From positions 1 to 64,000 of the forward strand of contig VYFQ01000033.1 in NCBI GenBank assembly GCA_009842325.1: 64,000 nt of DNA. Direction: 5' to 3'. How positions within the stretch are numbered: position 1 is the stretch's first letter; each line of letters begins with the position of its first letter. A program made the translations under genes and the position numbers. The notes under the pieces are model-generated. The model worked only from the letters and a program-made list of their open reading frames with translations. It ran no database searches and was not told where the DNA came from. This stretch comes from Acidimicrobiaceae bacterium (GTDB taxonomy: Bacteria > Actinomycetota > Acidimicrobiia > Acidimicrobiales > Aldehydirespiratoraceae). Of the stretch, positions 36,272-44,326 are shown piece after piece.

Positions 36272-37345
36272 TCAAACGTTGAACTTGAACTCCATCACGT
36301 CGCCGTCGGCCACCGGGTAGTCCTTGCCCTCCGACCGCACCAAGCCCTGATCCCGAGCTGCAACCCAGGAACCGGCCTCGAGCAGCTTGTCGCATGAGAT
36401 CGTGTCGGCCCGGATGAAGCCGCGCCGGAAGTCGGAATGGACTGAGCCGGCGCACTCCGCCGCCGACGCCCCGGCCCTGAAGGTCCAGGCCCGGCTCTCC
36501 TTTCCGGCAGTGGTCAGGAAGGTCCGCAGTCCCAGCAGGTGGTAGGCCTTGGTCAGGAACCGGTCCAGAGCGCCGCTGCCGAGGCCCAGCGCAGCCAGCA
36601 TGCCGGGCCGCTCCGACTCGTCTAGCTGCGCGGCCTCGGCCTCGAGTTGCACGCACAGCGCCATCACCTCGGCCTCGCCCAATTCGACCCGCACCGGCTC
36701 CGCCAAGTCCTCTGCGGCGTCGATCTGGTCCTCTCCGATGTTCACCACGGCCAGCACCGGCTTGTTGGTGAGGAGGAAGAACGGGCGGAGTCCGGCCCTG
36801 GCATCGCCGTCCCAACCCGCCCGGTACAGCGGTACGCCGTCCTCGAGAACCCCGATCGCCTGGGCCAGCAGGTCGTGATCGGCCCGCAGCGAGGGATCGC
36901 CCTTGGCCGCTCGAGCGAGCTTGTCGAGCTGGCGGGCGGCGCTGTCGAGATCAGCGAGAGCCAACTCGGTCTCGAGTACCCGGAGGCTGTTGAGCGGATC
37001 GTCGTCTCCGCCGACGTCGGGATCGGTGAAGGCCCGCAGAACGTAAACGATCGCGTCGGTGTCGCGGACATGGCCCAAGAAGGCGTTGCCCAGTCCCTCG
37101 CCCCGGTTCGAGCCCGCCACCAAACCGCCGATGTCGGTGAACTGCACCGAGGCATGCACCGTGCGGCGGCTGCTGCTCATAGCCGCCAGCTTCAGCAGCC
37201 GGACGTCGGGAACCCTGGCCACGCCCACATTGGCCGACTTCGTGGAGAACGCATGCCGGGCCGCGACCGCGTCGCCGCCAGCCAGGGCGTTGTGCAGCGA
37301 GGTCTTACCCGAATTGGGTAAGCCGACGAATCCGAATCGCTCCAA
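36272..37345 (-). CDS. ychF: YchF/Ola1-type GTPase-fold ATPase
   Basis: The 357-residue protein opens with RFGFVGLPNSGKTSLHNAL (P-loop) and continues with FTDIGGLVAGSNRGEGLGNAFL (G3), the NIGED region and the TGS-like C-terminus (FIRADTISCDKLLEAG, then DGDVMEFKFNV). YchF binds ATP and associates with ribosomes and redox responses. The only plausible start is TTG 37345, with no clear Shine-Dalgarno. It lies four bases after the small bL37-like gene and is probably translationally coupled to it. Confidence 0.94.
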   Translation of the reverse strand: MERFGFVGLPNSGKTSLHNALAGGDAVAARHAFSTKSANVGVARVPDVRLLKLAAMSSSRRTVHASVQFTDIGGLVAGSNRGEGLGNAFLGHVRDTDAIVYVLRAFTDPDVGGDDDPLNSLRVLETELALADLDSAARQLDKLARAAKGDPSLRADHDLLAQAIGVLEDGVPLYRAGWDGDARAGLRPFFLLTNKPVLAVVNIGEDQIDAAEDLAEPVRVELGEAEVMALCVQLEAEAAQLDESERPGMLAALGLGSGALDRFLTKAYHLLGLRTFLTTAGKESRAWTFRAGASAAECAGSVHSDFRRGFIRADTISCDKLLEAGSWVAARDQGLVRSEGKDYPVADGDVMEFKFNV

Positions 37346-37349
37346 GTCG

Positions 37350-37439
37350 TTAGCTGTTGCGGCCGGCGTTGGGCTTGCGGCCGTGGTTCGCCTTGGATCG
37401 GCGAGCCTTGGCGCGGCGCTTGCTAGTGCGCTTGGACAT
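37350..37439 (-). CDS. Small basic ribosomal protein, bL37-like
   Basis: A 29-codon frame from ATG 37439 encodes MSKRTSKRRAKARRSKANHG followed by RKPNAGRNS. The very basic composition and the SKANHG-(K/R)-P-N segment resemble the tiny actinobacterial 50S protein bL37, as I recall it from mycobacterial ribosome structures. It is too short for standard gene callers. It is the leader gene of the ychF pair and diverges from the DCC-family gene. The identity is by recalled motif, not by search. Confidence 0.72.
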   Translation of the reverse strand: MSKRTSKRRAKARRSKANHGRKPNAGRNS

Positions 37440-37468
37440 GGCCAATCACGCTACCGCCGGACCCTGCT

Positions 37469-37515
37469 GAATTGGCAGCAGCATGCACGAATACCGTGCA
37501 CGACGCTGCCAATTC
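37469..37515. repeat. 47-base palindromic element, copy A
   Basis: Arms GAATTGGCAGC (37469-37479) and GCTGCCAATTC (37505-37515) are perfect complements. Inside, TGCACG (37484-37489) pairs with CGTGCA (37495-37500) around a five-base loop, with four-base internal loops on each side. The element sits between the divergent bL37-like and DCC-family genes, so neither neighbour transcribes into it. Two further copies lie at 57.2 kb. Confidence 0.85.
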
Positions 37516-37550
37516 CGGTGGACGGGTCGTGGCGATGCGAGGATGGGAGC

Positions 37551-37910
37551 GTGATCCTGGTCTACGACGGCAAGTGTGGGTTCTGCAGCCGGTCGGCTCG
37601 CTGGATCGAGGCCCGCCTGCCCGCCAATGCACGGGTGGAGCCGTGGCAGTCGCTGGAGCTGGAGGAACTGGGCCTGCGCCCGGATGAAGTAGAGGCGGCG
37701 GTCTGGTGGATCGATGACGACGGCCACAGCACGCGACGGTCCCGCGGCGCCGAGGCAATCGGACGGTCCCTGATCGCGGCCGGCGGGCTCTGGACCGCGG
37801 CCGGATTGCTGATCATCCACCCTCCCCTGTGCTGGCTGGCGCGTCCGGCATACACCCTCATCGCAGCCAACCGCCACAGATTGCCCGGCAGTCGGGCCGC
37901 GGCGCCATGA
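37551..37910 (+). CDS. DCC-family thiol-disulfide oxidoreductase-like protein (DUF393)
   Basis: The 119-residue protein starts VILVYDGKCGFCSRSARWIE, the DUF393/DCC signature with a C-x-x-C pair, and continues with the RSRGAEAIGRSLIAAGG and C-terminal RPAYTLIAANRHRLPG segments typical of the family. A thioredoxin-like redox role is assumed but unproven. GTG 37551 has a purine-rich GGATGGGAG directly upstream. It lies 33 bases before the PHP gene. Confidence 0.88.
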   Translation: MILVYDGKCGFCSRSARWIEARLPANARVEPWQSLELEELGLRPDEVEAAVWWIDDDGHSTRRSRGAEAIGRSLIAAGGLWTAAGLLIIHPPLCWLARPAYTLIAANRHRLPGSRAAAP

Positions 37911-37943
37911 CTGCCTGCCCCGACGACCGGTAGCGTCAAAGCC

Positions 37944-38975
37944 ATGGAGCCTTCGGTGGCGCTTGGTCTTGCCGTGCACTACCTGGACCGCGAGCTTGCT
38001 CCCGCACCCAAGGTGCGGGCGTTCCAGAGAGCACTGGCCGTCATTGGCGCCCTCGACGGCGCCGAGATTGCCGAGCGGGCCGCAGCCGGCACGCTCACCG
38101 AGGTCGACGGTCTCGGCCCCAGCACGGCGCGGGTGATCGCCGAGGCCCTTGCGGGCGTCGACGACGGTTACCTGGCCCAGCTCGAGCAACGCAGCCGGGT
38201 GCCCATCGGCGCGGGCGGCCCTGTGATGGAGCGTCTGCGCGGCGACTGCCATTGCCATACCACCTGGTCCGACGGTGGGGCATCGCTACGAGCCATGGCC
38301 TCCACCGCGGCCGCCCTCGGCCACGAGTGGGTGGCCATCACCGACCACTCGGCCCGCCTCACTGTTGCCCACGGACTCGACGAGAGCCGCTTGCGGCGCC
38401 AGATGTCCGAGATTGCGCAACTCAACATCGAGATGGCTCCCTTCAGGATCCTGACCGGGATGGAGGTGGACATCCTCGAGGACGGATCGCTGGACCTGTC
38501 CGAGGAGTTGCTCGCCGAACTGGACGTCGTAGTGGCCTCAGTCCACTCGAAGCTGAGAATGCCCGCGGATGAGATGACACCCCGCATGGTGGCCGCGATC
38601 GCCAATCCGCACACCGACATCCTCGGCCACTGCACCAACCGCAAAGTGGTCGGAGGCGGGCGCCCTCCGTCGTCGTTCGACGCCGACATCGTGTTCGCGG
38701 CCTGCTCCCGGTTCGACAAGGCGGTTGAGATCAACTGCCGGCCCGAGCGCCAGGACCCGCCCGAGGAATTGCTGCGGCTGGCGGTCGAATGGGGATGCAA
38801 GGTGTCGATCGACACCGACGCCCACGCCACCGGTCAACTCGAATGGCAGCCGTACGGCGCCGACAAGGCGGTGCGCTGCGACGTGCCCGTCGACGACATC
38901 GTGAACACGTGGACGGCGAAAGCACTGCTGGAATGGGCCGGAAGCCACCCGCGGAACGGGACCGGCATCCATTAG
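37944..38975 (+). CDS. PHP domain phosphoesterase with N-terminal helix-hairpin-helix
   Basis: The 343-residue protein has an N-terminal helix-hairpin-helix-like region (LTEVDGLGPSTARVIAEAL) followed by a PHP domain: RGDCHCHTTWSDGGAS, AITDHSARLTVAHG, LTGMEVDILEDGSLDL, VVASVHSKL, DILGHCTNR and SIDTDAHATGQL, which supply the metal ligands. This is the C-terminal half layout of bacterial PolX-type proteins without the polymerase domain. It may be a DNA-associated phosphoesterase or histidinol-phosphatase-like enzyme. Confidence 0.87.
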   Translation: MEPSVALGLAVHYLDRELAPAPKVRAFQRALAVIGALDGAEIAERAAAGTLTEVDGLGPSTARVIAEALAGVDDGYLAQLEQRSRVPIGAGGPVMERLRGDCHCHTTWSDGGASLRAMASTAAALGHEWVAITDHSARLTVAHGLDESRLRRQMSEIAQLNIEMAPFRILTGMEVDILEDGSLDLSEELLAELDVVVASVHSKLRMPADEMTPRMVAAIANPHTDILGHCTNRKVVGGGRPPSSFDADIVFAACSRFDKAVEINCRPERQDPPEELLRLAVEWGCKVSIDTDAHATGQLEWQPYGADKAVRCDVPVDDIVNTWTAKALLEWAGSHPRNGTGIH

Positions 38976-39019
38976 CATTCGCTGCCTACAACGCCTGATC
39001 AACCCCTGGAGGAAGGCCA

Positions 39020-40288
39020 ATGAGAAAGCGCTTGCTTGCGCTCACCGCGATCCTGCTGTCGTTCACGCTGCTCGCTGCGGCATGCGGGGACGACGATGCC
39101 GAGACCGTAGCTGAGCCCGAACCGGCCGCAGCCGAGCCCGAAGAGGAAATGGCCGAGCCCGAAGCCGACCATGAGGACGAAGCTGACCACGACCACGACG
39201 AGGACGAAGCCGACCACGACGACGACCACGAAGGCCACGACCACGACGAGGACGAAGCCGACCACGACCACGACGAGGACGAAGCCGACCACGACGAGGA
39301 CGAAATGGCCGAGCCCGAGATGACCGATGTCTCCGTCGGCCTGGTGTTCGACATCGGCGGCCGGGGCGACCAGTCGTTCAACGACTCGGCGGCCGCTGGT
39401 ATCGAGCGGGCCGCGGCAGAGTTGGGCATCACCTTCACCGAGGCATCGCCCGAGCCTGACGGCTCGAACCGGGGCGAGCTGCTGCAGCTGGCCGCCAGCG
39501 AGCACGACATCGTCATCGGCGTCGGGTTCCTCTTCGAGGGCGACGCAGCCGCGGTCGGCGCCGAGAACCCCGACACCATGTTCGGAGTGGTCGACTCGGC
39601 CATGATGGACTGGGCCGCGGGCGCACCCTACGGCGACAACATCGCCGGCCTGGTCTTCGCCGAACACGAAGGTTCCTTCCTGGTCGGAGCAGCCGCCGCC
39701 CTCAAGAGCGAGACGGGCACCATCGGCTTCATCGGCGGTGTGGCCAACGTCGGCGGCCTGATCGAGCGCTTCGAGGCCGGCTTCAACGCCGGTGCCCGGG
39801 CCGTGAACCCCGACATTGAGATCATCGGCGACTACATCACCGAGGCGCCCGACTTCGACGGCTTCAACGCCCCGGACCGGGCCAAGGAGATCGCGCTGGC
39901 CATGTACGAGGAGGGCGCCGACATCGTGTACCACGCGGCCGGAGGCTCCGGTGCGGGCCTGTTCCAGGCCGCCCTGGAGCAGAGCGAGGCCACCGGCTCC
40001 AAGGTGTGGGCCATCGGCGTCGACTCCGACCAGTACCACACGGCCGACGCCGGCGTGCGGGACTACATCCTGACATCGATGCTCAAGCGGGTGGACGTGT
40101 CGATCTTCGAGATGATCAGGTCCGTCCTCGACGGCACCATGCAGCCCGGTCCCACCGCCTACGACCTGTCGGTCGACGGCGTGGGCTACAGCACCTCGGG
40201 TGGCTTCGTGGACGACATCGCCGACCAGCTCGAAGCCCTCAAGGCACAAATCGTGTCGGGCGAGATCACGGTTCCGACCGAGCCCTAA
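39020..40288 (+). CDS. BMP-family substrate-binding lipoprotein with His/Asp-rich tether
   Basis: The 422-residue protein has a lipoprotein signal ending at Cys22 (LLAAACGDD). An acidic, His-rich tether of roughly residues 50-95 follows, with ten His and repeated DEDEADH units. The BMP/Med periplasmic-binding domain (VGLVFDIGGRGDQSFNDSA onward) completes it. BMP proteins bind nucleosides or related sugars for ABC importers. The permease and ATPase genes follow immediately. A GGAGGA site lies seven bases before the ATG. The tether is unusual for this family and could bind metal ions. Confidence 0.92.
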   Translation: MRKRLLALTAILLSFTLLAAACGDDDAETVAEPEPAAAEPEEEMAEPEADHEDEADHDHDEDEADHDDDHEGHDHDEDEADHDHDEDEADHDEDEMAEPEMTDVSVGLVFDIGGRGDQSFNDSAAAGIERAAAELGITFTEASPEPDGSNRGELLQLAASEHDIVIGVGFLFEGDAAAVGAENPDTMFGVVDSAMMDWAAGAPYGDNIAGLVFAEHEGSFLVGAAAALKSETGTIGFIGGVANVGGLIERFEAGFNAGARAVNPDIEIIGDYITEAPDFDGFNAPDRAKEIALAMYEEGADIVYHAAGGSGAGLFQAALEQSEATGSKVWAIGVDSDQYHTADAGVRDYILTSMLKRVDVSIFEMIRSVLDGTMQPGPTAYDLSVDGVGYSTSGGFVDDIADQLEALKAQIVSGEITVPTEP

Positions 40289-40296
40289 GCGCAGAT

Positions 40297-40323
40297 CGTC
40301 GGAGCGCTCCGTGCGCTCTGACG
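40297..40323. terminator. First intercistronic hairpin after the BMP gene
   Basis: CGTCGGAGCGC and GCGCTCTGACG pair over eleven positions with one mismatch around a five-base loop, nine bases past the BMP stop. No T-run follows. It probably stabilises the upstream mRNA or partly ends transcription. Confidence 0.6.
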
Positions 40324-40342
40324 ACTGCCATTCGAGTATTGG

Positions 40343-40374
40343 CGACCGGGCCGGGCTAACGTCCGGCCCGGTCG
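40343..40374. terminator. Second intercistronic hairpin before the ABC ATPase gene
   Basis: CGACCGGGCCGG and CCGGCCCGGTCG are perfect 12-base complements around an 8-base loop. It ends 29 bases before the ATPase start. The downstream bases are only mildly T-rich, so it may act as an attenuator that keeps the binding protein more abundant than the membrane parts. Confidence 0.65.
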
Positions 40375-40403
40375 TCGTTCTGCCGCAGTTCTAGGGAGGC
40401 CGT

Positions 40404-41930
40404 GTGGCGCTGGCCATCGAGCTGACAGGGATCACCAAGCGGTTCCCCGGCGTCGTGGCCAACGACGACATCAACCTGGAGGTGGCCGAGGGCGAGATCC
40501 ACGCCATCTGCGGAGAGAACGGGGCCGGCAAGTCGACCCTGATGAAGATCCTCTACGGGATGCAGCCGCCCGACTCCGGGACGATCAAGATCGGTGGCGA
40601 GGTCGTGGAGCTGCACTCGCCGGCCCAGGCAATCGACCTGGGCATCGGGATGGTCCACCAGCACTTCATGCTGGCCGACCAGCTCACCGTGCTCGAGAAC
40701 GTGATCCTCGGAGCCGAGCCGATGCGCTCGTTCGGCCGGATCGATTTCGACGCCGGCCGCGAGCACCTGGACGAGGTCGGCCAGGCCTACGGTCTCGACA
40801 TCAACGCCGACGACCTAGTGGAGACGCTGGAGATCGGCGAGCGGCAGCGGGTCGAGATCATCAAGGTCCTGTACCGGGGGGCCAAGATCCTCATCCTCGA
40901 CGAGCCGACCGCGGTCCTGGTGCCCCAAGAGGTGGACGAGCTGTTCCGCAACATCCGCGAGCTCAAGGCCAGCGGCGCCACCATCCTGTTCATCGACCAC
41001 AAGCTCGACGAGGTCCTGGAGATCGCAGACACCATCACCGTGCTGCGCCAGGGCCGGACCGTGGGCACGGTGAAGCCCACCGACGTGACCGCCCACGACC
41101 TGGCTGAGATGATGATCGGCTCGGAGCTGCCGGTCCCCGACGCGGGCGCCTCCACCGTTACCGAGGAGGTGGCCCTCGCCGTCGACGGCCTGCGGGTCAT
41201 CGGGGAGGGCGACCGGGCGGTGGTCGACGGCGTGAGCCTGAGCGTGCACCGGGGCGAGATCGTCGGCATCGCCGGGGTGGAGGGCAACGGGCAGGCCGAG
41301 CTGGTGAACGCCATCATCGGCCTCGACGACCCCGATGCGGGCACGATCACCCTACTCGGGCGCGAGATCACCCATTTCTCGGTGCGCAGCCGGCGCGAGA
41401 TGGGCCTGGGCTACGTACCCCAGGACCGCCACCGGGACGGCCTGCTCCTGGGCTTCACCCTCTGGGAGAACTCCGCCCTCGGCCACCAGACAGAGGCGCC
41501 ATATTCGCGTGGCCCGTGGCTGAGCCGCACCGGCATGAGGGACCGGGCGAGCCGGATCAAGGCCGACTTCGACGTCCGCACCCCCAACATCGAGGTATCG
41601 GCCCACGCGCTGTCGGGCGGCAACCAGCAGAAGCTGATCGTGGGCCGCGAGATGGTGGCCGGACCGGCCGTGCTCATCGCAAACCACCCCACCCGCGGCA
41701 TCGACGTCGGGGCCCAGGCCGCAGTATGGGACGACATCCGCGAGGCTCGGGCCCAGGGACTGGCCACCCTTCTGGTGTCCGCCGACCTGGAAGAGCTCAT
41801 CGGGCTCTCCGACACCATCGTAGTGATGCTGCGAGGCCGTCTGGTGGCCAGCTTGGACCCCAACGAGATCACCCCACGAGACCTGGGCGCCTACATGACC
41901 GGCGCGGCGCTGGAGACTGACGTCGCATGA
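40404..41930 (+). CDS. ABC transporter ATPase, nucleoside/simple-sugar type (NupO/YufO-like)
   Basis: The 508-residue protein contains two ABC domains. The first has CGENGAGKSTLMKIL, a Q-loop in VHQHFMLADQL and LILDEPTAVL. The second has GVEGNGQAELVNAI, the signature ALSGGNQQKLIVGRE and a degenerate Walker B with LIANHPTRGID. This double-ATPase layout is typical of BMP-dependent nucleoside importers. GTG 40404 has GGGAGG just upstream. Its stop overlaps the next gene by ATGA. Confidence 0.94.
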   Translation: MALAIELTGITKRFPGVVANDDINLEVAEGEIHAICGENGAGKSTLMKILYGMQPPDSGTIKIGGEVVELHSPAQAIDLGIGMVHQHFMLADQLTVLENVILGAEPMRSFGRIDFDAGREHLDEVGQAYGLDINADDLVETLEIGERQRVEIIKVLYRGAKILILDEPTAVLVPQEVDELFRNIRELKASGATILFIDHKLDEVLEIADTITVLRQGRTVGTVKPTDVTAHDLAEMMIGSELPVPDAGASTVTEEVALAVDGLRVIGEGDRAVVDGVSLSVHRGEIVGIAGVEGNGQAELVNAIIGLDDPDAGTITLLGREITHFSVRSRREMGLGYVPQDRHRDGLLLGFTLWENSALGHQTEAPYSRGPWLSRTGMRDRASRIKADFDVRTPNIEVSAHALSGGNQQKLIVGREMVAGPAVLIANHPTRGIDVGAQAAVWDDIREARAQGLATLLVSADLEELIGLSDTIVVMLRGRLVASLDPNEITPRDLGAYMTGAALETDVA

Positions 41931-43057
41931 CCGGGCGGCTGTCCCACAGGCTGATGCTGGCTTCGGCCGCACCGGTGGCGGCGGTCGTGATAGCAGTGGT
42001 GCTGTCGTCGATCGTGCTGCTGATTTCAGGCAGCAACCCCCTGGCGGCCTACGCCGACATGGTGCAGCACGCCAGCAAGCTCGAGACGCAGGTCGACATC
42101 CTCAACCGGGCCACCCCCCTGTATCTGTCCGGGGTGGCCGCGGCCATCGGCTTCAGGATGAACCTGTTCAACATCGGCGTGGAAGGCCAGTACCTGCTGG
42201 CCTTCATCGTCTCGGCTCACCTCGGTGCCCAGGTCGAGCTGCCGGCGGTCTTCCACATCGCCTTCATCCTGGTGGTGGCCATGGCCGTCGGCGGGGCGTT
42301 CTCGGGCGCGGCCGGCGTGCTGAAGGTGACGCGCGGGGTCAACGAGGTGATCTCCACCATCATGCTGAACGCGGTGGTCATCTCGGGTCTGGCCGCCTGG
42401 TGGATCGTGGAATGGCAGGCGGGCGGCGAGATATCGGCAACCGGGGGACGGGTCGGCACCGAGCCCATCGCCGAGAGCGGCCTGCTGCCCAACATCAACT
42501 CCTGGCTTGAGGTCTTCACCCGGGAGATCGAGCTGGGCAAGAAGCTCACCGGCATGCTGGTCGTCGCGGTGGCGGTGGGAGTCGTCTACCACGTGATCCT
42601 GAACCGGACGGTCTTCGGCTTCGACCTCCGCTCCAGCGGCGCCAACCCGACCGCCTCCCATGTGGGGGGAGTGTCACCCAAGCGCATGGTGGTCATCGCC
42701 ATGACCCTGTCGGGCGCGGTGGCCGGACTGGTCGGCATGACCGAGCTGATGAACACCGGCTACTACCCGTCCAACCCGATCAGCCTGCTCGGCTTCACCG
42801 GCATCGCGGTGGCCCTGCTCGGCCGCAACCATCCCGCTGGAGTGGCCGTGGCCGCGCTGGTCTTCGCGTTCCTCGACGTCTCCTCGGGGATCCTGCAGAT
42901 CTCCGGGGCCGCGTCCCGTGAGATCGTCGAGATCATGAAGGGCGTCATCATCCTGACCGCGGTCATCGCCTACGAGGTCGTGCGGCGCATCCGCGAGCGC
43001 GAGGAGGCCGCCGCCGCGGCCGCCGCCATGGCCGCAAGCCCGGCAGCCGCATCATGA
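41927..43057 (+). CDS. ABC transporter permease (NupP/YufP-like)
   Basis: The 376-residue protein has about nine to ten membrane segments and the BPD_transp_2 hallmarks: GVAAAIGFRMNLFNIGVEGQ, EVISTIMLNAVV, and the cytoplasmic loop FGFDLRSSGANPTASHVGGV. It pairs with the second permease to form the membrane channel of the importer. Start and stop overlap the flanking transporter genes by four bases. The C-terminus ends in an Ala-rich tail. Confidence 0.92.
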   Translation: MTGRLSHRLMLASAAPVAAVVIAVVLSSIVLLISGSNPLAAYADMVQHASKLETQVDILNRATPLYLSGVAAAIGFRMNLFNIGVEGQYLLAFIVSAHLGAQVELPAVFHIAFILVVAMAVGGAFSGAAGVLKVTRGVNEVISTIMLNAVVISGLAAWWIVEWQAGGEISATGGRVGTEPIAESGLLPNINSWLEVFTREIELGKKLTGMLVVAVAVGVVYHVILNRTVFGFDLRSSGANPTASHVGGVSPKRMVVIAMTLSGAVAGLVGMTELMNTGYYPSNPISLLGFTGIAVALLGRNHPAGVAVAALVFAFLDVSSGILQISGAASREIVEIMKGVIILTAVIAYEVVRRIREREEAAAAAAAMAASPAAAS

Positions 43058-44313
43058 CCGCGTGGTTGGGGCGGCTGCCGGTGTGGGCCCGGTGGATGCT
43101 CTACGCGGCCGTCGGGGTCCTGGTGCTGACCGTGGTGCAGGGCTTCGACGACACCGAGCGGCTCACTGCGGTGACTTCTTCGCAGGCCATGCTGCGCTGG
43201 GCGGTGCCCATCATGCTGGCCGGCCTGGGCGGCCTGTTCTCGGAGCGAGCCGGCATCGTGAACATCGGGTTGGAGGGGATGCTGATCCTGGGAACCTGGT
43301 TCGGCGCCTGGGGGGCCATCAACTACGGCGGCTGGGCCGGCCTGCTCATCGGCATGATCGGCGGCGCCCTCGGGGGGCTGGTTCATGCCATCGCCACCGT
43401 GTCGTTCGGCGTGGACCACATCATCTCGGGTGTGGCCATCAACGTGACCGCCCCGGGACTGGCCCGGTTCCTGTCGTCGGAGATCCTCACCAACCACGAG
43501 GGCGGCTCGATCACCCAGTCGCCCCGGACCCCGGGGGTGGGCAGGTTCACGTTCCCGTTCCTGGCCGGAGGCGACCTGTTCGGCTGGAAGACGCCCGACG
43601 TCCTCGGATGGTTCACCAACAAGGACTGGTTCTTCGTGTCGGACTTCACCGGGCTGGCCCGGGGGCTGGTGGCCCATGTCTCGCTGGCCACGATGATCGC
43701 CTTCGCCCTGGTCCCGTTGAGCGCCTGGCTGATCTGGCGGACCCGGTTCGGGCTGAGGCTGCGCATCTGCGGCGAGCACCCGGTGGGCGGCGAGACCCAG
43801 GGCATCAACATCTACCTCTACAAGTACTTCGGAGTGGTGATCAGCGGAGCGCTGGCCGGACTGGGCGGGGCCTTCATCGCCAGCCCGGAGCTGTCGGGCA
43901 TATACCTCGAGGGCCAAACCAACGGGCGGGGGTTCATCGGTCTGGCCGCCCTCATATTCGGCAACTGGCGCCCCGGCGGGATCATGGCCGGAGCCCTGCT
44001 GTTCGGCTACCCGTTCGGGGTGGGCCTGCGGGATCTGGACGGCTCGGCGTCCCATGCTCTCCTGCTGGTCAACACCATCGCGCTGGCCGCGGTGCTGGCA
44101 TGGGCTCTGAGCCGGCACCGGCGCATCGACGCTGCCATCGCAGCCGGGCTCGGGCTGGGCGCGGCGGTGTGGTACTTCCTTTCGACGACGGTGCCCGACT
44201 GGTGGATCTCGATCCTGCCGTTCGTGATCGTGCTGGTGGTGCTGGTGTTCTTCTCGCAAAGGCTGCGGATGCCCAGAGCCGACGGCCTGCCCTACCGGCG
44301 CGGCGAAGCGTAG
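43054..44313 (+). CDS. ABC transporter permease (NupQ/YufQ-like)
   Basis: The 419-residue second permease has the same family motifs: GGLFSERAGIVNIGLEGMLI, DHIISGVAINVTAPGLARF, and the loop FGLRLRICGEHPVGGETQG. It carries an extended C-terminal pair of membrane helices (DAAIAAGLGLGAAVWYF and DWWISILPFVIVLVVLVFFS). With the ATPase and BMP lipoprotein it completes the importer operon. Confidence 0.92.
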   Translation: MTAWLGRLPVWARWMLYAAVGVLVLTVVQGFDDTERLTAVTSSQAMLRWAVPIMLAGLGGLFSERAGIVNIGLEGMLILGTWFGAWGAINYGGWAGLLIGMIGGALGGLVHAIATVSFGVDHIISGVAINVTAPGLARFLSSEILTNHEGGSITQSPRTPGVGRFTFPFLAGGDLFGWKTPDVLGWFTNKDWFFVSDFTGLARGLVAHVSLATMIAFALVPLSAWLIWRTRFGLRLRICGEHPVGGETQGINIYLYKYFGVVISGALAGLGGAFIASPELSGIYLEGQTNGRGFIGLAALIFGNWRPGGIMAGALLFGYPFGVGLRDLDGSASHALLLVNTIALAAVLAWALSRHRRIDAAIAAGLGLGAAVWYFLSTTVPDWWISILPFVIVLVVLVFFSQRLRMPRADGLPYRRGEA

Positions 44314-44326
44314 GAGACCGAGCGGA

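Noticed and set aside
39165..39306. Repeated GAC/GAG/CAC units resembling a short-repeat array
   Set aside because: They are the in-frame codons of the His/Asp-rich tether of the BMP lipoprotein; there are no spacers, so it is not a CRISPR array.
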